Below are positions 18,270 to 27,396 of a stretch of DNA of 64,000 nt, in pieces; the stretch's first letter is position 1, and every line of letters starts with the position of its first letter. Source of the stretch: Paenibacillus hemerocallicola (lineage in GTDB: Bacteria; Bacillota; Bacilli; Paenibacillales; NBRC-103111); NCBI RefSeq assembly GCF_006265175.1, contig NZ_VDCQ01000039.1, forward strand, positions 16,158 to 80,157. Reading direction: 5' to 3'. The translations under genes and the position numbers were made by a program. The notes below the pieces were generated by a model. That model had not been told where the DNA came from. It saw only the letters and a program-made list of their open reading frames with translations, and did no database searches.

Positions 18270-18529
18270 CCCTGCCTGTTTCAGCTATTGGATTTGTCCA
18301 ATACGATCGGCGCCGTATTTTTGTGGGAGCAAAAAGCGGATTTGGAGCATTTGCTTCAGAGGTTCCGGAAGAACAAGGGATTGAACAAGGAATCGAACGA
18401 GGTCTCGAGCAGGGACTTGTCCGGACGGCACAAAACTTGATCAACGAGGGCATGACCAACGCCTTCATTGTAAAGGTAACGGGATTGTCGGAAACGACGA
18501 TCGAGCGGTTGAGGAACAATTTGCATTAA
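18270..18529 (+). pseudogene. Remnant of a PD-(D/E)XK nuclease-family transposase / Rpn-like protein
   Basis: Two reading frames carry the C-terminal part of one family. The frame starting near 18270 reads LLDLSNTIGAVFLWEQKADLE. The following frame, from about 18365 to 18529, reads EQGIEQGIERGLEQGL and then LINEGMTNAFIVKVTGLSE. The EQGIE/ERGLE repeat and the final 'KVTGLS' segment are typical of Rpn/PD-(D/E)XK transposase C termini. The N-terminal catalytic part is missing and a frameshift separates the two pieces, so this is a decayed mobile-gene fragment. Confidence 0.7.
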
Positions 18530-18540
18530 AACTAGAAAAT

Positions 18541-18586
18541 TACAAAACGCACTTGGCCCATGCACGGGGCGGGTGCGTTTTTTGCG
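18541..18586 (+). terminator. Terminator after the transposase remnant
   Basis: AAAACGCAC and GTGCGTTTTTT form a stem around a GC-rich interior. It probably ends the remnant's former transcript. Confidence 0.55.
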
Positions 18587-18758
18587 CAGCAGATGAGAAA
18601 AGTGTGTCTCGACAAAAAGAAGGCTAGAGATAGCGGCTATTGTCAGTTCTTATTGACGTTTGAATTCTTTCACGCACGCAGATAGGTGACGGCAGCAGCT
18701 CTTATTATACGACATTCTGCGCTCTTGTGAGGAAACAGTACCAATAACAGCCTCAAAT

Positions 18759-18804
18759 CGCTCTTATTTTGCCGAAATCGCTAATATGGCCCTTTATAAG
18801 AGCG
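18759..18804. repeat. Inverted repeat CGCTCTTAT / ATAAGAGCG
   Basis: Nine-base perfect arms are separated by 28 bases, within a non-coding stretch (18590-19013) that also contains further 'gctcttat/gctcttgt' words. It may belong to a third intergenic repeat family. Apart from this and the ribosome site at about 19000 nothing else was recognised in the gap. Confidence 0.45.
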
Positions 18805-19013
18805 ACAAACCACCCCTATTGTGCATATCGCTATCCGTCGGCACCTTCTCTCTGTCAACAAGCCAACATCGATCCTGCGCCGGATCGTTTTTCACAGCCC
18901 CATCAATTTTTGCATCTTCAACATGCCATTTATTCGCTAGAGCCGATCGTTTCTGCGCCTTACAATGGAATCGCGAGGTGTTGTTCGTTGGCAAAAAGAA
19001 AGGGGAGAGAACG

Positions 19014-20294
19014 ATGCAGATGATTCAGGAGCCGGGACGCGCGCTGCCCGTAAGCGAACAGTGGGATGTTATGGTGTGCGGAGGCGGACCGGCCGGCGTA
19101 GCCGCGGCGATTGCTGCGGCAAGAGGCGGAGCCAAGACGTGCTTGGTGGAAGTTCACGGATGTTTGGGCGGAATATGGACGGCGGGTTCGCTCAGTTATA
19201 TTTTGGATGGACGAGGCAAGGATGGTGTGCTGACGGAATTGTTGTCACGGCTTGATCGGTTGAACGCGCGGGAAGGCTATGTATGCGACGTCGAGTCGAC
19301 AAAGCTTGTTCTGGAGCAAATGTGTGCGGAGGCAGGGGTGCGTATCCGGCTGCATACCCGCGTCGTGGCGGCGCTTTCGGACGAGAACAAGCGACTCACC
19401 CACGTCATTACGGAGTCCAAGTCGGGGCGCGAAGCGTGGGCGGCGGGCGTATTCGTGGATGCGACGGGGGATGGCGATTTGGCAGCCCGAGCGGGCTGCT
19501 CGTTCGCGATCGGAGAAGAGGGCACGGGAGCGACTCAGCCGATGAGCCTGATCGCTCTTGTGGCGGGATTGGACCCGGAGACATGCGGACATTTGACGAA
19601 AATCGAGAAACAGTCGCGCCTCAATTTGTTGGCGGAAATACGCAGAGGCGGGTTGGAGCCTTCCTATGACTCCCCGGGGTTGTGGCATATACGCAACGAC
19701 TTGTACATCCTGATGGCGAACCACGAGTACAGGGCTTCCGCCTTAAGCGCGCTGGATATTACGCAGGCTACCGTAAACGCGCGGCAAGAGCTGCATCGGA
19801 TCATCGATGCGCTTCGTTCGCTCGGAGGCATATGGAGCCATCTGCGGCTCGTCTCGACGGGAGCCCAGATCGGGGTGAGGGAAGGCCGGCGTATCCAAGG
19901 CAGGTACGAGGTGACGGTCGACGACGTACTGATGGGGAAAAAGCATGAGGACGCCGTCTGCCGGGTCCGCTTCGGCATCGACGTGCATTTGCCGGACCCG
20001 CAGCGGCAGGATGCTTTTCGCGAGCATCGCGCCCGGTATGCGGGTAAAGCGCAGGCATACGATATCCCGCTGCGCGCCTTGATCGCCCGGGACGTGGACG
20101 GCCTGCTTATGGCCGGGCGCTGCATCAGCGGCGATTTTCTGGCGCATGCCAGCTATCGCGTGACCGGCAATGCCGTCGCCCTGGGCCAGGCCGCCGGAAC
20201 ACTTGCAGCCGCGTCTGCCCTGCAAGACACCTTGCCCCAAGACGTTCCGTGGGAAGAGGTGAAGCCTATGCTCGATATGTATTCCCAGGTTTGA
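19014..20294 (+). CDS. FAD-dependent oxidoreductase
   Basis: A 426-residue flavoprotein. The N terminus carries the dinucleotide-binding motif G-G-G-P-A-G-V-A-A-A-I-A-A-A near residues 22-35, and a second FAD-contact segment reads FVDATGDGDLAARAGC. The C-terminal part ends with GRCISGDFLAHASYRVTGNAVALGQAAG, typical of the 'FAD-dependent oxidoreductase' group common in Paenibacillus sugar loci. No signal peptide is seen. The ATG at 19014 is chosen because AGGGGAGAG precedes it and the FAD motif then falls at the N terminus; the open frame extends further upstream without support. The following SBP gene, 37 bases on, is probably co-transcribed. The substrate is unknown. Confidence 0.85.
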   Translation: MQMIQEPGRALPVSEQWDVMVCGGGPAGVAAAIAAARGGAKTCLVEVHGCLGGIWTAGSLSYILDGRGKDGVLTELLSRLDRLNAREGYVCDVESTKLVLEQMCAEAGVRIRLHTRVVAALSDENKRLTHVITESKSGREAWAAGVFVDATGDGDLAARAGCSFAIGEEGTGATQPMSLIALVAGLDPETCGHLTKIEKQSRLNLLAEIRRGGLEPSYDSPGLWHIRNDLYILMANHEYRASALSALDITQATVNARQELHRIIDALRSLGGIWSHLRLVSTGAQIGVREGRRIQGRYEVTVDDVLMGKKHEDAVCRVRFGIDVHLPDPQRQDAFREHRARYAGKAQAYDIPLRALIARDVDGLLMAGRCISGDFLAHASYRVTGNAVALGQAAGTLAAASALQDTLPQDVPWEEVKPMLDMYSQV

Positions 20295-20331
20295 ACGCAA
20301 TGTTTATTCTATTTGAAGGGGGAGCGAATAG

Positions 20332-21648
20332 ATGACAAGTAAATACATGATCAGGTTATTTCTCGCGACGGCGGCCCTTGCGGTCGTCGCTGCCGCCTGC
20401 AGCGGCAATGAAAAGGCCGGAATGGCCGGGGATAGCGGGGCCAAGCCGCCCGAGCCGGTGGAGCTCGTATTTTACTCGTGCGGCAATACGAGCGAAGCTT
20501 CGTTCAATATGCTGTACGGGGACGCGATCCGGCAAAAATATCCCCATTTCAAGCTGACTTACATTTCCGGCTTGAGCGCGTCGAAGGCGAATGAGCTTAT
20601 TCCGAAAATGCTCGCCTCGAATACGGTCGATATCAATTTTGATTCGATCGGCAATATCCCGGCCTGCCTGCTGAAGTTCGAGCTGCAGAAAGATATGGGC
20701 GACCTGGTCGCGAAGACGAAGATGGATCTGAACCGGTTCGAGCCCACGGCGATCCAGGGCATACGGGAATTGGCGCAAGGCGGCGGCTTGTATGGGATTC
20801 CCGTCTTTAATAATACGCGGGTGCTTTATTACAACAAGGATTTGTTCGACAAGTTCGGAGTGCCTTACCCGACGGACAATATGTCATGGGACGAAGCGAT
20901 CGCGCTCGGCAAGCGGATGACCCGGACGGACGGAGGCGTATCCTATTTGGGACTCGCCGCGAGCGAGGTTCACCAGATCAGATTGAATGCGCTTTCCATA
21001 CCGATTGTCAATCCGTCGACCGGCAAGCCGACGATCAATACCGACGAGCGGTGGCGGACGGTTTTGACGAAAGGTTTTTATGAGCCGAACGACGATCAGA
21101 CCGCCCGGCAAGTTATCGCCAAGGCTTTTACGGGAACGGGGCAATTTACGAAGGACAAAATCGTGGCGATGATGCCCGGGCTCGCCAATCAGGCTGCCGA
21201 TCAGGCCGACCAGTTCGCCGAGGTAAACTGGGATATGGTGACCGAGCCGTACTACAAGGAGAGGCCCGGTTATTCCAGCCAAGTGTACCCGACCTACTTC
21301 AGCGTCACCTCGCAGAGCAAGCATAGGGACGAGGCGATGCAGGCCATCTCCGTGCTCGCGTCGGAGGAGCACCAGCTGTTCCTGTCCCGGATGGGGCAAA
21401 TCCCGGTGCTCGAAAACGAAACGATCAAAAAGGCGCTCGGACAGGAATCGAAATTCAAGGATAAAAACTGGAAAGCCGTATTTCTCCACAAGCCGGCCCC
21501 GATTCCGTACAAGAGCAAGCATGACATCGATCTGGAAGTCATCTATCGCAAGCAAATACTAGCCTATTCCCAAGGCAAGGTCGATCTGAACACCTTGCTG
21601 CGCAGTGCGGAAGAGGAAGCGGTCAAATATTTGGAAGCGAACAAGTAG
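20332..21648 (+). CDS. Extracellular solute-binding lipoprotein (orphan group, second paralog)
   Basis: A 438-residue family-1 SBP with signal peptide and lipobox V-A-A-A-C (C23). It shares with the SBP at 5802 the segments LYYNKDLFDKFGVPYP, MSWDEA, RMTRTDGGVSYLGL and a C-terminal ILSFLT/ILAYSQ-like region. A strong ribosome site (AAGGGGGAG) lies seven bases before the ATG. It sits 37 bases after the FAD oxidoreductase gene and ends eight bases before the converging AraC gene, with no terminator visible between them. No permease adjoins. Confidence 0.87.
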   Translation: MTSKYMIRLFLATAALAVVAAACSGNEKAGMAGDSGAKPPEPVELVFYSCGNTSEASFNMLYGDAIRQKYPHFKLTYISGLSASKANELIPKMLASNTVDINFDSIGNIPACLLKFELQKDMGDLVAKTKMDLNRFEPTAIQGIRELAQGGGLYGIPVFNNTRVLYYNKDLFDKFGVPYPTDNMSWDEAIALGKRMTRTDGGVSYLGLAASEVHQIRLNALSIPIVNPSTGKPTINTDERWRTVLTKGFYEPNDDQTARQVIAKAFTGTGQFTKDKIVAMMPGLANQAADQADQFAEVNWDMVTEPYYKERPGYSSQVYPTYFSVTSQSKHRDEAMQAISVLASEEHQLFLSRMGQIPVLENETIKKALGQESKFKDKNWKAVFLHKPAPIPYKSKHDIDLEVIYRKQILAYSQGKVDLNTLLRSAEEEAVKYLEANK

Positions 21649-21656
21649 CCTTTTGT

Positions 21657-22646
21657 CTAGGTTAAGGCGAATTGCGAAAGAGATAGCGCTTTATCATCCG
21701 AATCGCCGTTATCGTCCGGGAGAGCCGCAAGCTCGCCCGGGCGGGCGGGGTTCGGATTTTTCCGTTTGTCGGCAGCTCTATATTCCGTAGGCGTACAGCC
21801 CGCGATCGCGCGGAAGGACCGGCTGAATTGGGACGATGAATGGAAGCCGAGCACAAGGGCTATTTCGGTTACGGACAGCTCCGGACTTATGCGAAGCAGC
21901 TTTTTGCTCGCCAATACGCGCTGAAGCAGCACGTATTGATAGAAGGTCATGCCTTTCTCGCGCTTAAACGAGCGGATCAGCTGCTCGGGGCTGATCGAGA
22001 ACAGCTTAGCCACGGTAGGCAAGGACAAATCCTCATGCAGATGGGTCGCGATATAGTCGCAGCATCGGATTACGTAATGGGGAAGCTCCCGCTCATTCCG
22101 CGATTCGCGGTCATGGCGTTCCACCCAGCGATTGAGCAGCACGGAGATGCCGAGCAGATGGGAGAGGGCCATCGTCTCCCAGCCGCTTGCGCGCCGGTTC
22201 AGTTCCTCGCACATTTGACCGGATAACGATTTGATTTGCAGGAAAAGTCCCGATTCGGGCCGAAGCCGGTACAGTCCCGGATCCGCTGCCCAGGCGAAAT
22301 CGAGCGCATTCGACTCCCCCAGCTGCAGCCGGTTGCGAAGCGTCCTGTCATCGAAGCAGATGACGGTTCGTCTGTAGGGCACGGAGAGATCCGGGTAAAT
22401 TTGATGGGGCACATGTCCGGGAATAACGAACAAGCAGTCCGGAGATTGAACGAACGTCCGGTCGCCGATTACGACGATGGCTCTGCCATGGTGACAAATA
22501 TCGATTTCGAAGCCGGGCTGTACGTGAAGCTTCCGGTGCGCATTCAGATTGTCCTGGCGCGAGTACACCGGCAAATCGTGCAAAAATCGGGCGACCTCGC
22601 GATTCCACAGCGGCGAATCGTTCAGCAGCGACGCATCTATTTTCAT
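21657..22646 (-). CDS. AraC-family regulator with N-terminal cupin-like sensor
   Basis: A 329-residue soluble regulator. The N-terminal half has a cupin/AraC-binding-like segment (HVQPGFEIDICHHGRA, VIPGHVPHQIYPD). The C-terminal part has two helix-turn-helices (LPTVAKLFSISPEQLIRSF; VTEIALVLGFHSSSQFSRSF) and the family end CTPTEYR. ATG at 22646 is preferred because GGAAGGAG is correctly spaced before it; the alternative ATG at 22667 lacks a ribosome site. It converges on the SBP/FAD-oxidoreductase operon, which it probably controls. Confidence 0.85.
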   Translation of the reverse strand: MKIDASLLNDSPLWNREVARFLHDLPVYSRQDNLNAHRKLHVQPGFEIDICHHGRAIVVIGDRTFVQSPDCLFVIPGHVPHQIYPDLSVPYRRTVICFDDRTLRNRLQLGESNALDFAWAADPGLYRLRPESGLFLQIKSLSGQMCEELNRRASGWETMALSHLLGISVLLNRWVERHDRESRNERELPHYVIRCCDYIATHLHEDLSLPTVAKLFSISPEQLIRSFKREKGMTFYQYVLLQRVLASKKLLRISPELSVTEIALVLGFHSSSQFSRSFRAIAGCTPTEYRAADKRKNPNPARPGELAALPDDNGDSDDKALSLSQFALT

Positions 22647-22978
22647 CAAAGGGAAGCTCCTTCCCATGAACGGATGTGAAACGCTTACATGCTACTATTA
22701 TAACGGAAACTCGCTTCGGGTACATATTCCCGTTCAAGGTTGGAGCGTATTTTTTGCGATGATTGAACAGGAGGGCTTGTTGGCGCATGTTCGAAAACAG
22801 TCGATTGAAGCAATTGTGATTCCTTTCTTTGTATATATGAAAACCACATTTTCTTGCGATAAATAGTTTTCGATCTGTTTCATCGGATCGAAGGCGGTAG
22901 TCAATGCTTATAAACATTGATATTTATGGCTTTTTCGATTCATTTATTATAAAGTGTGTAAAAATGGAAATAAACCAG

Positions 22979-23007
22979 TTGACATAAATTAAAGCGCTTT
23001 CTACAAT
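22979..23007 (+). promoter_or_regulatory. Near-consensus sigma-A promoter with a cre-like operator in the spacer
   Basis: TTGACA (22979-22984) and TACAAT (23002-23007) are separated by exactly 17 bases. The spacer and the start of the -10 are occupied by TTAAAGCGCTTTCT (22989-23002), which matches the CcpA cre palindrome TGAAAGCGCTTTCA at 12 of 14 positions. A repressor bound there would block RNA polymerase. The promoter drives the secreted propeller/FIMAH gene at 23241 with a leader of about 220 bases. The preceding 22668-22978 region shows only AT-rich sequence. Confidence 0.7.
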
Positions 23008-23240
23008 GTAGATGTACATCAATTGGGAACCAGTCGGTGCGGCGACACTATTTCATATGGACGAGGGGGTGAAATGAAGCGGTAATATCAGACGACGTTG
23101 GGCGAAGCGATACCGACACGGCCCATCGAATCAAGAGAAGCTTTGGCTGCAAGCCCGCAACATGCGCAGCGGAGCAAGATCCGGTCAGTCAGCGAGAGAC
23201 GGCATCCTTACTTAATTCCACTAAGGAAAGGCGTGTTTCC

Positions 23241-26027
23241 ATGTCCCCTACGACCAGTGTCCAAAAAATGTTGATCTGCTGCCTCGGCATGCTGATCTGC
23301 CTCGCTGCGGTTTTCGGCCCGTACCGAATCGGATCGGCCAATCCCGCAACGATCCCGGTAACGAATGCAGGCTTCGAACAGCCTGTCGTTGGAGGATCGA
23401 TTCCAGGCTGGAAGCAAACGTACGGAGTCGGCGTATCGACCGTTACGTATGGAGTTACCAACGCGGCGAAAGCAAGCGGAGCCTACAGCATCCGGCTGGA
23501 TGACGCTTCTGCGACTGCGTCGCTCGGCGTAGACAGCGACAAGTTCCCCATCGTGGCGGGGACCGCCTACTCCGCCTCGGCGATGTTCCAGGTAGAGCGC
23601 GGAACGTTGTCGATTTATTTGCAATTTTTCAATGAAGCCGGCGTACGCGTGGCGAATACTTCGGCCAGCGTCGATCCATCACCCGGATTCGTGAAGGGAA
23701 GCGTATCCGGAATCGCTCCGGCCGATGCGGTTACCGCATCTGTCCTGCTCTACTCAGCGTCGACGGTGCAAGGAGCCGGTTATATCGATGATGTCGAGGT
23801 GGAGGTGATCGAGATCGGTACTTTCGAAAACTTGGGACAGCCTATTACGAACTTCATTAACCAGGACGCCGCATTCGGCCGCGAGTCGGGCAAGGATGTT
23901 GCTTACACGGTAGTGAAGGGGGCCAATGACAGCACCGTATTCGCCGTAATCGACCTGAGTACGGCGAAAGTCGTCAAGACGATCCCGATGCCCGGCGTGA
24001 CGGGGGCATGGGGCGTCAAAGCTGCCAGCGACGGAAAAATATATGCGGGCACCCACTACGACGGCCATTTATATCAATATACGCCCGGCGACAGCAGCTT
24101 GGTCGATTTGGGCCAATTGGGCGCCGAGACGCATATATGGGCGCTAGTAGCCGGAGCGGACGGAAAAATATACGCGGGCACTTACCCGAATGCCCATGTG
24201 TTCGAATACGATCCGGCGACGAGCCAGGTACGCGACCTCGGCCGGGTGCATCCGACCGAGAAATACGTCCATGCCCTCGCTTACGATTCGGACCGCAACG
24301 TACTGTATGCGGGCGTCGGCGGGTCGACGGCGGGCATCGTCAAGCTCGACTTGACGAACGGCGGCAGCCGGGAAATTTTGCAGCAGCTGCTCCCGCAAGC
24401 TTATGCGAATTACGATTTCGCCTTCAATATGGGCTATGCGCTGGGCAAGCTGTTCGTCAGACTGAACAAGCCGGATCATCTGCTCATCGTGGACGCGGCG
24501 ACGGAAACCGTCGAATACTATAACCCGAACGGTCTCGGCATGGGGTCGAGAGTACTCGCGACAATGCCGGGAGACGACCATAAGATTTATTTCGGCGGCG
24601 CCATCTTGCGCTCGTACGATATAGCGACCCGAACGTTCGCCGTGGAATTTCCGGATTCTCAGACGAGGGCGTTCAATTTCTTCGACGGCCAGTTCGTCCA
24701 ATTGAACGATCCCGCGTGGCCGGGCTATACGTTTATCGGCTTCAGCGAAAAAGGGCAAATTATGAAATTCAACAAGCAGACGGGAATGCTGGCTACTTCC
24801 AAGGTGGATAATTTCGGTTCGCCGATTCTAATTCAAAGCCTGCATACCGGCTACGACGGCAACGTGTACATCGGCGGATATTTGGGCGCTACCGGCTTCA
24901 CTTCGTACCGGCCGTCGGACGGCACGTTTACGGAAGTGCAGCAGTTCGGCCAGGTCGAGTCTGTAGAAAGTGTAAACGGCAAGCTGTATATCGGCACCTA
25001 CGGCAACGCGAGAGTATACGAGTACGATCCGGCAGCGCCTTGGACGTCCACCAATCCGCGGCGGGTGGCCGAGCTTGTGAGCCACGGTCAGGACCGTCCG
25101 TTCGCGATGGTCGGCGTAAATTCGCTTTCCAAGCTTTACGTCGGTTCGGTACCCGATTACGGTTCGCTTAGCGGGGCGTTGACGGTATATGATGTACCGA
25201 CGCGGCAGACGCAAGTGCACAAGGACATCGTGCACAATCAGGGCGTCGTCTCTTTGACCTACAAGGATGGTCTCGTATACGGCGGAACTACGATATACGG
25301 GGGCTTGGGCACTAGCGGGCCGTCGGAGACGGAAGGCAAGCTGTTCGTATTCGATACGGCGACGAACGCCAAAGTATTCGAAATCGTCCCGGTTCCCGGG
25401 CGCAAAGTAGTAAGCGGCCTGCTGGCCGGACCGGACGGCATGATCTGGGGCGTGGCGGAGGATACGATATTCAAATTCGATCCGCAAACCCGGCAAATCG
25501 TCTACAAATCCGCGAAGCTCGGTCGTTACGGGACCGGAACGGTATGGGTCGACGCTTTTCTGGAGCTCGGGAAGGATGGCAATGTATACGGGACGAACCG
25601 GCAAAAAACGTTGTTCATGATCAAGCCGGATACGATGGATTTCATCAAAATCAAAAGCGGGGCGGGCAACTATTTGTCTCAGGACGCCTTCGGCAACCTT
25701 TATATGGCTAACGATGCCGATCTGTGGAAGTATACGCTGCCTGCCGACGATCAGGAGGCGAGCCTGGATTCGATGCAAGCGTCGATCGCTTCTTATGAAG
25801 CTTCGGGCGAAATCAACGCGACGTTCGCCGGAGAGCTCCGGTACAGGCTGAACATTATCGGTATATTGTCGGGCCAAGGAGCGGCGCAGCAGGCGGTGGC
25901 GTATCTTCAAGATTTTATAGCCCATATCGGGGATCAAGCCGTGTTGCAGCAAGGACTGTTGTCGCAATCGGCGTCCGATGCGCTGAGCTCGGAAGCTGCC
26001 GACCTGATCGGGCAATGGACGTCTTGA
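23241..26027 (+). CDS. Large secreted protein: carbohydrate-binding-like module, beta-propeller, FIMAH domain
   Basis: A 928-residue exported protein. The signal peptide covers about residues 1-34, with cleavage near GSA-NPA. Residues about 38-190 form a CBM4/9-like jelly roll (VTNAGFEQPVVGGSIPGW...GAYSIRLDD). Residues about 195-835 are a propeller with repeated blades such as GKIYAGTHYDGHLYQYTPG, GKIYAGTYPNAHVFEYDPA and GKLYIGTYGNARVYEYDPA. Residues about 845-925 form a helical FIMAH-type domain. The protein probably stays outside the cell and binds polysaccharide; no catalytic site can be assigned. It is monocistronic behind a strong promoter with a cre-like site, suggesting catabolite control. 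Confidence 0.8.
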   Translation: MSPTTSVQKMLICCLGMLICLAAVFGPYRIGSANPATIPVTNAGFEQPVVGGSIPGWKQTYGVGVSTVTYGVTNAAKASGAYSIRLDDASATASLGVDSDKFPIVAGTAYSASAMFQVERGTLSIYLQFFNEAGVRVANTSASVDPSPGFVKGSVSGIAPADAVTASVLLYSASTVQGAGYIDDVEVEVIEIGTFENLGQPITNFINQDAAFGRESGKDVAYTVVKGANDSTVFAVIDLSTAKVVKTIPMPGVTGAWGVKAASDGKIYAGTHYDGHLYQYTPGDSSLVDLGQLGAETHIWALVAGADGKIYAGTYPNAHVFEYDPATSQVRDLGRVHPTEKYVHALAYDSDRNVLYAGVGGSTAGIVKLDLTNGGSREILQQLLPQAYANYDFAFNMGYALGKLFVRLNKPDHLLIVDAATETVEYYNPNGLGMGSRVLATMPGDDHKIYFGGAILRSYDIATRTFAVEFPDSQTRAFNFFDGQFVQLNDPAWPGYTFIGFSEKGQIMKFNKQTGMLATSKVDNFGSPILIQSLHTGYDGNVYIGGYLGATGFTSYRPSDGTFTEVQQFGQVESVESVNGKLYIGTYGNARVYEYDPAAPWTSTNPRRVAELVSHGQDRPFAMVGVNSLSKLYVGSVPDYGSLSGALTVYDVPTRQTQVHKDIVHNQGVVSLTYKDGLVYGGTTIYGGLGTSGPSETEGKLFVFDTATNAKVFEIVPVPGRKVVSGLLAGPDGMIWGVAEDTIFKFDPQTRQIVYKSAKLGRYGTGTVWVDAFLELGKDGNVYGTNRQKTLFMIKPDTMDFIKIKSGAGNYLSQDAFGNLYMANDADLWKYTLPADDQEASLDSMQASIASYEASGEINATFAGELRYRLNIIGILSGQGAAQQAVAYLQDFIAHIGDQAVLQQGLLSQSASDALSSEAADLIGQWTS

Positions 26028-26111
26028 TTCGCATGTCGGAATTTCTCCCGCGAGATGTATAATCGTAATGGCGATGGTAAAATGAGGGAAAGTGAACTAG
26101 GGGGGAGACGC

Positions 26112-26840
26112 ATGCTCGAACAAATCGACCACAAGAAGAGCATGTTGGATCGGAAAAGACCTTTGCCGGTTCATACCCTCCGAAGCATTCGCGAGCATCT
26201 CATCGTCAGTTGGCCATACCACTCCAATGCAATTGAGGGAAACACGCTGACCTTATCCGAGACGAAGGTTGCTCTTGAAGGAATCACGGTCGGCGGCAAG
26301 ACCATACAGGAGCATTTGGAGGCAATCAACCATAAGGAAGCGATTCTGTACGTGGAGGAAATCGTCCAGAGGCGCGAGCCGCTATCGGAGTGGCAGATCA
26401 AAAATATTCATCGTCTTATTCTGAAAGGGATTCATGATGAATATTCCGGAATCTATCGCAGAGAAAACGTCCTGATCAGCGGAGCCAGGCACATCCCGCC
26501 GGACGCTCTGCAGATTCCTTTATTGATGGAACAATTCGTAAGCCGGATAGAGAAGGAGTCGGCCGATCTGCACCCCGTCGCAGGTGCCTCAATCATTCAT
26601 AGCGATTTCGTAAAGATTCACCCGTTTATTGAGGGAAACGGCAGAACGGCCCGGTTAATGCTTAACTTCGAACTGATGAAAAACGGGTATCCTCCGATCG
26701 TCATCGAGAAGGAGCAGAGAGCGGAGTATTATTCGGCATTGGATGAGGCTCACACGACAGGAGATCTTACCTCCTTCACGGAGCTCGTCCGAGATACGCT
26801 GGACCGGACGCTTGACCGATATTTAAAGCTTATAGGGTGA
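26112..26840 (+). CDS. Fic-domain protein (probable AMP-transferase)
   Basis: A 242-residue protein. The Fic active-site loop H-P-F-I-E-G-N-G-R-T-A-R begins at H170 and matches HxFx(D/E)GNGRxxR, the motif needed to transfer AMP from ATP onto hydroxyl side chains. An N-terminal S-N-A-I-E-G (residues 38-43) matches the (S/T)xxxE(G/N) inhibitory helix, so the enzyme is predicted to be self-inhibited, without a separate antitoxin; none is seen next to it. The ATG at 26112 is supported by a strong AGGGGGGAG site. The target is unknown. Confidence 0.88.
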   Translation: MLEQIDHKKSMLDRKRPLPVHTLRSIREHLIVSWPYHSNAIEGNTLTLSETKVALEGITVGGKTIQEHLEAINHKEAILYVEEIVQRREPLSEWQIKNIHRLILKGIHDEYSGIYRRENVLISGARHIPPDALQIPLLMEQFVSRIEKESADLHPVAGASIIHSDFVKIHPFIEGNGRTARLMLNFELMKNGYPPIVIEKEQRAEYYSALDEAHTTGDLTSFTELVRDTLDRTLDRYLKLIG

Positions 26841-26846
26841 TAAATT

Positions 26847-26894
26847 CTGCTTGATTTCCCGGGTGCGCTTCCTCGGGAGATCAGGCAGTTTTTT
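26847..26894 (+). terminator. Terminator of the Fic gene
   Basis: CTGC-TTGAT-TTCCCG and CGGGA-GATCA-GGCAG form a long stem followed by TTTTTT. R2 copy 2 starts immediately after it. Confidence 0.75.
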
Positions 26895-27300
26895 CTAAGA
26901 CTGCATCATTCGCATACAGTCTTCATGCAAAAAACTTTCTGCACCGCTCGAAGCTGCCAATGCGCGGCGTTTCGCTGCATGCGGCACGGCGGTCGGTCGA
27001 CCAGATGCGTACAAAACATGCATGTACCGCATGATCGGTGAAAGGCTGGCTGCCCTCGCCGACGCTTGCGGGACTCGAATCCGACATAGCGGATCTGGAG
27101 TACGCTATTGCCTCGAGTTCCCCTCTTGTTTGCAAAATAAAGGAAAACCGTTCCGCTATTCCGCTGTTCGCTCCCCATGTTCTCCCTGAAAGATCGAAAT
27201 AACGTAAGCCTGTTCCGTTATCTTCGAGCATGCAGCGGAAATTGGGGTAATAGCGGAATATAGTTCCTCTATGTACGGCAGCACGTTGCTCCTGCTTCAT
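26895..27300 (+). repeat. R2 element copy 2
   Basis: It shares with copies 3 and 4 the order: GCAT-ATTCGC, CATGTACCGCATG, GCTGGCTGCC..GCCGACGC, ATAGCGGA..GGAGTA, GGAAAACCGTTCCGCTATT, AACGTA..CTGTTCCGTTATCTTC, and TAGCGGAATATAGTTCCTCTAT. It begins next to a terminator T-run, as copies 3 and 4 do. This copy contains an extra inserted segment near 26950-27010. No coding frame was recognised. Confidence 0.65.
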
Positions 27301-27396
27301 CAAGAGGCCTCCAGGCCAGGATGTATGAGGAATACGCTGTCGTACTTTTTTGAGTTCCTTTTGACACAGGCGGACCGGGGTACTTAAAAATCATAA

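Noticed and set aside
19014-22646. A toxin-antitoxin or defence island
   Set aside because: Apart from the solitary Fic protein at 26112 and the Rpn remnant at 18270, no restriction, nuclease-helicase or antitoxin genes occur; the neighbours are metabolic and regulatory.
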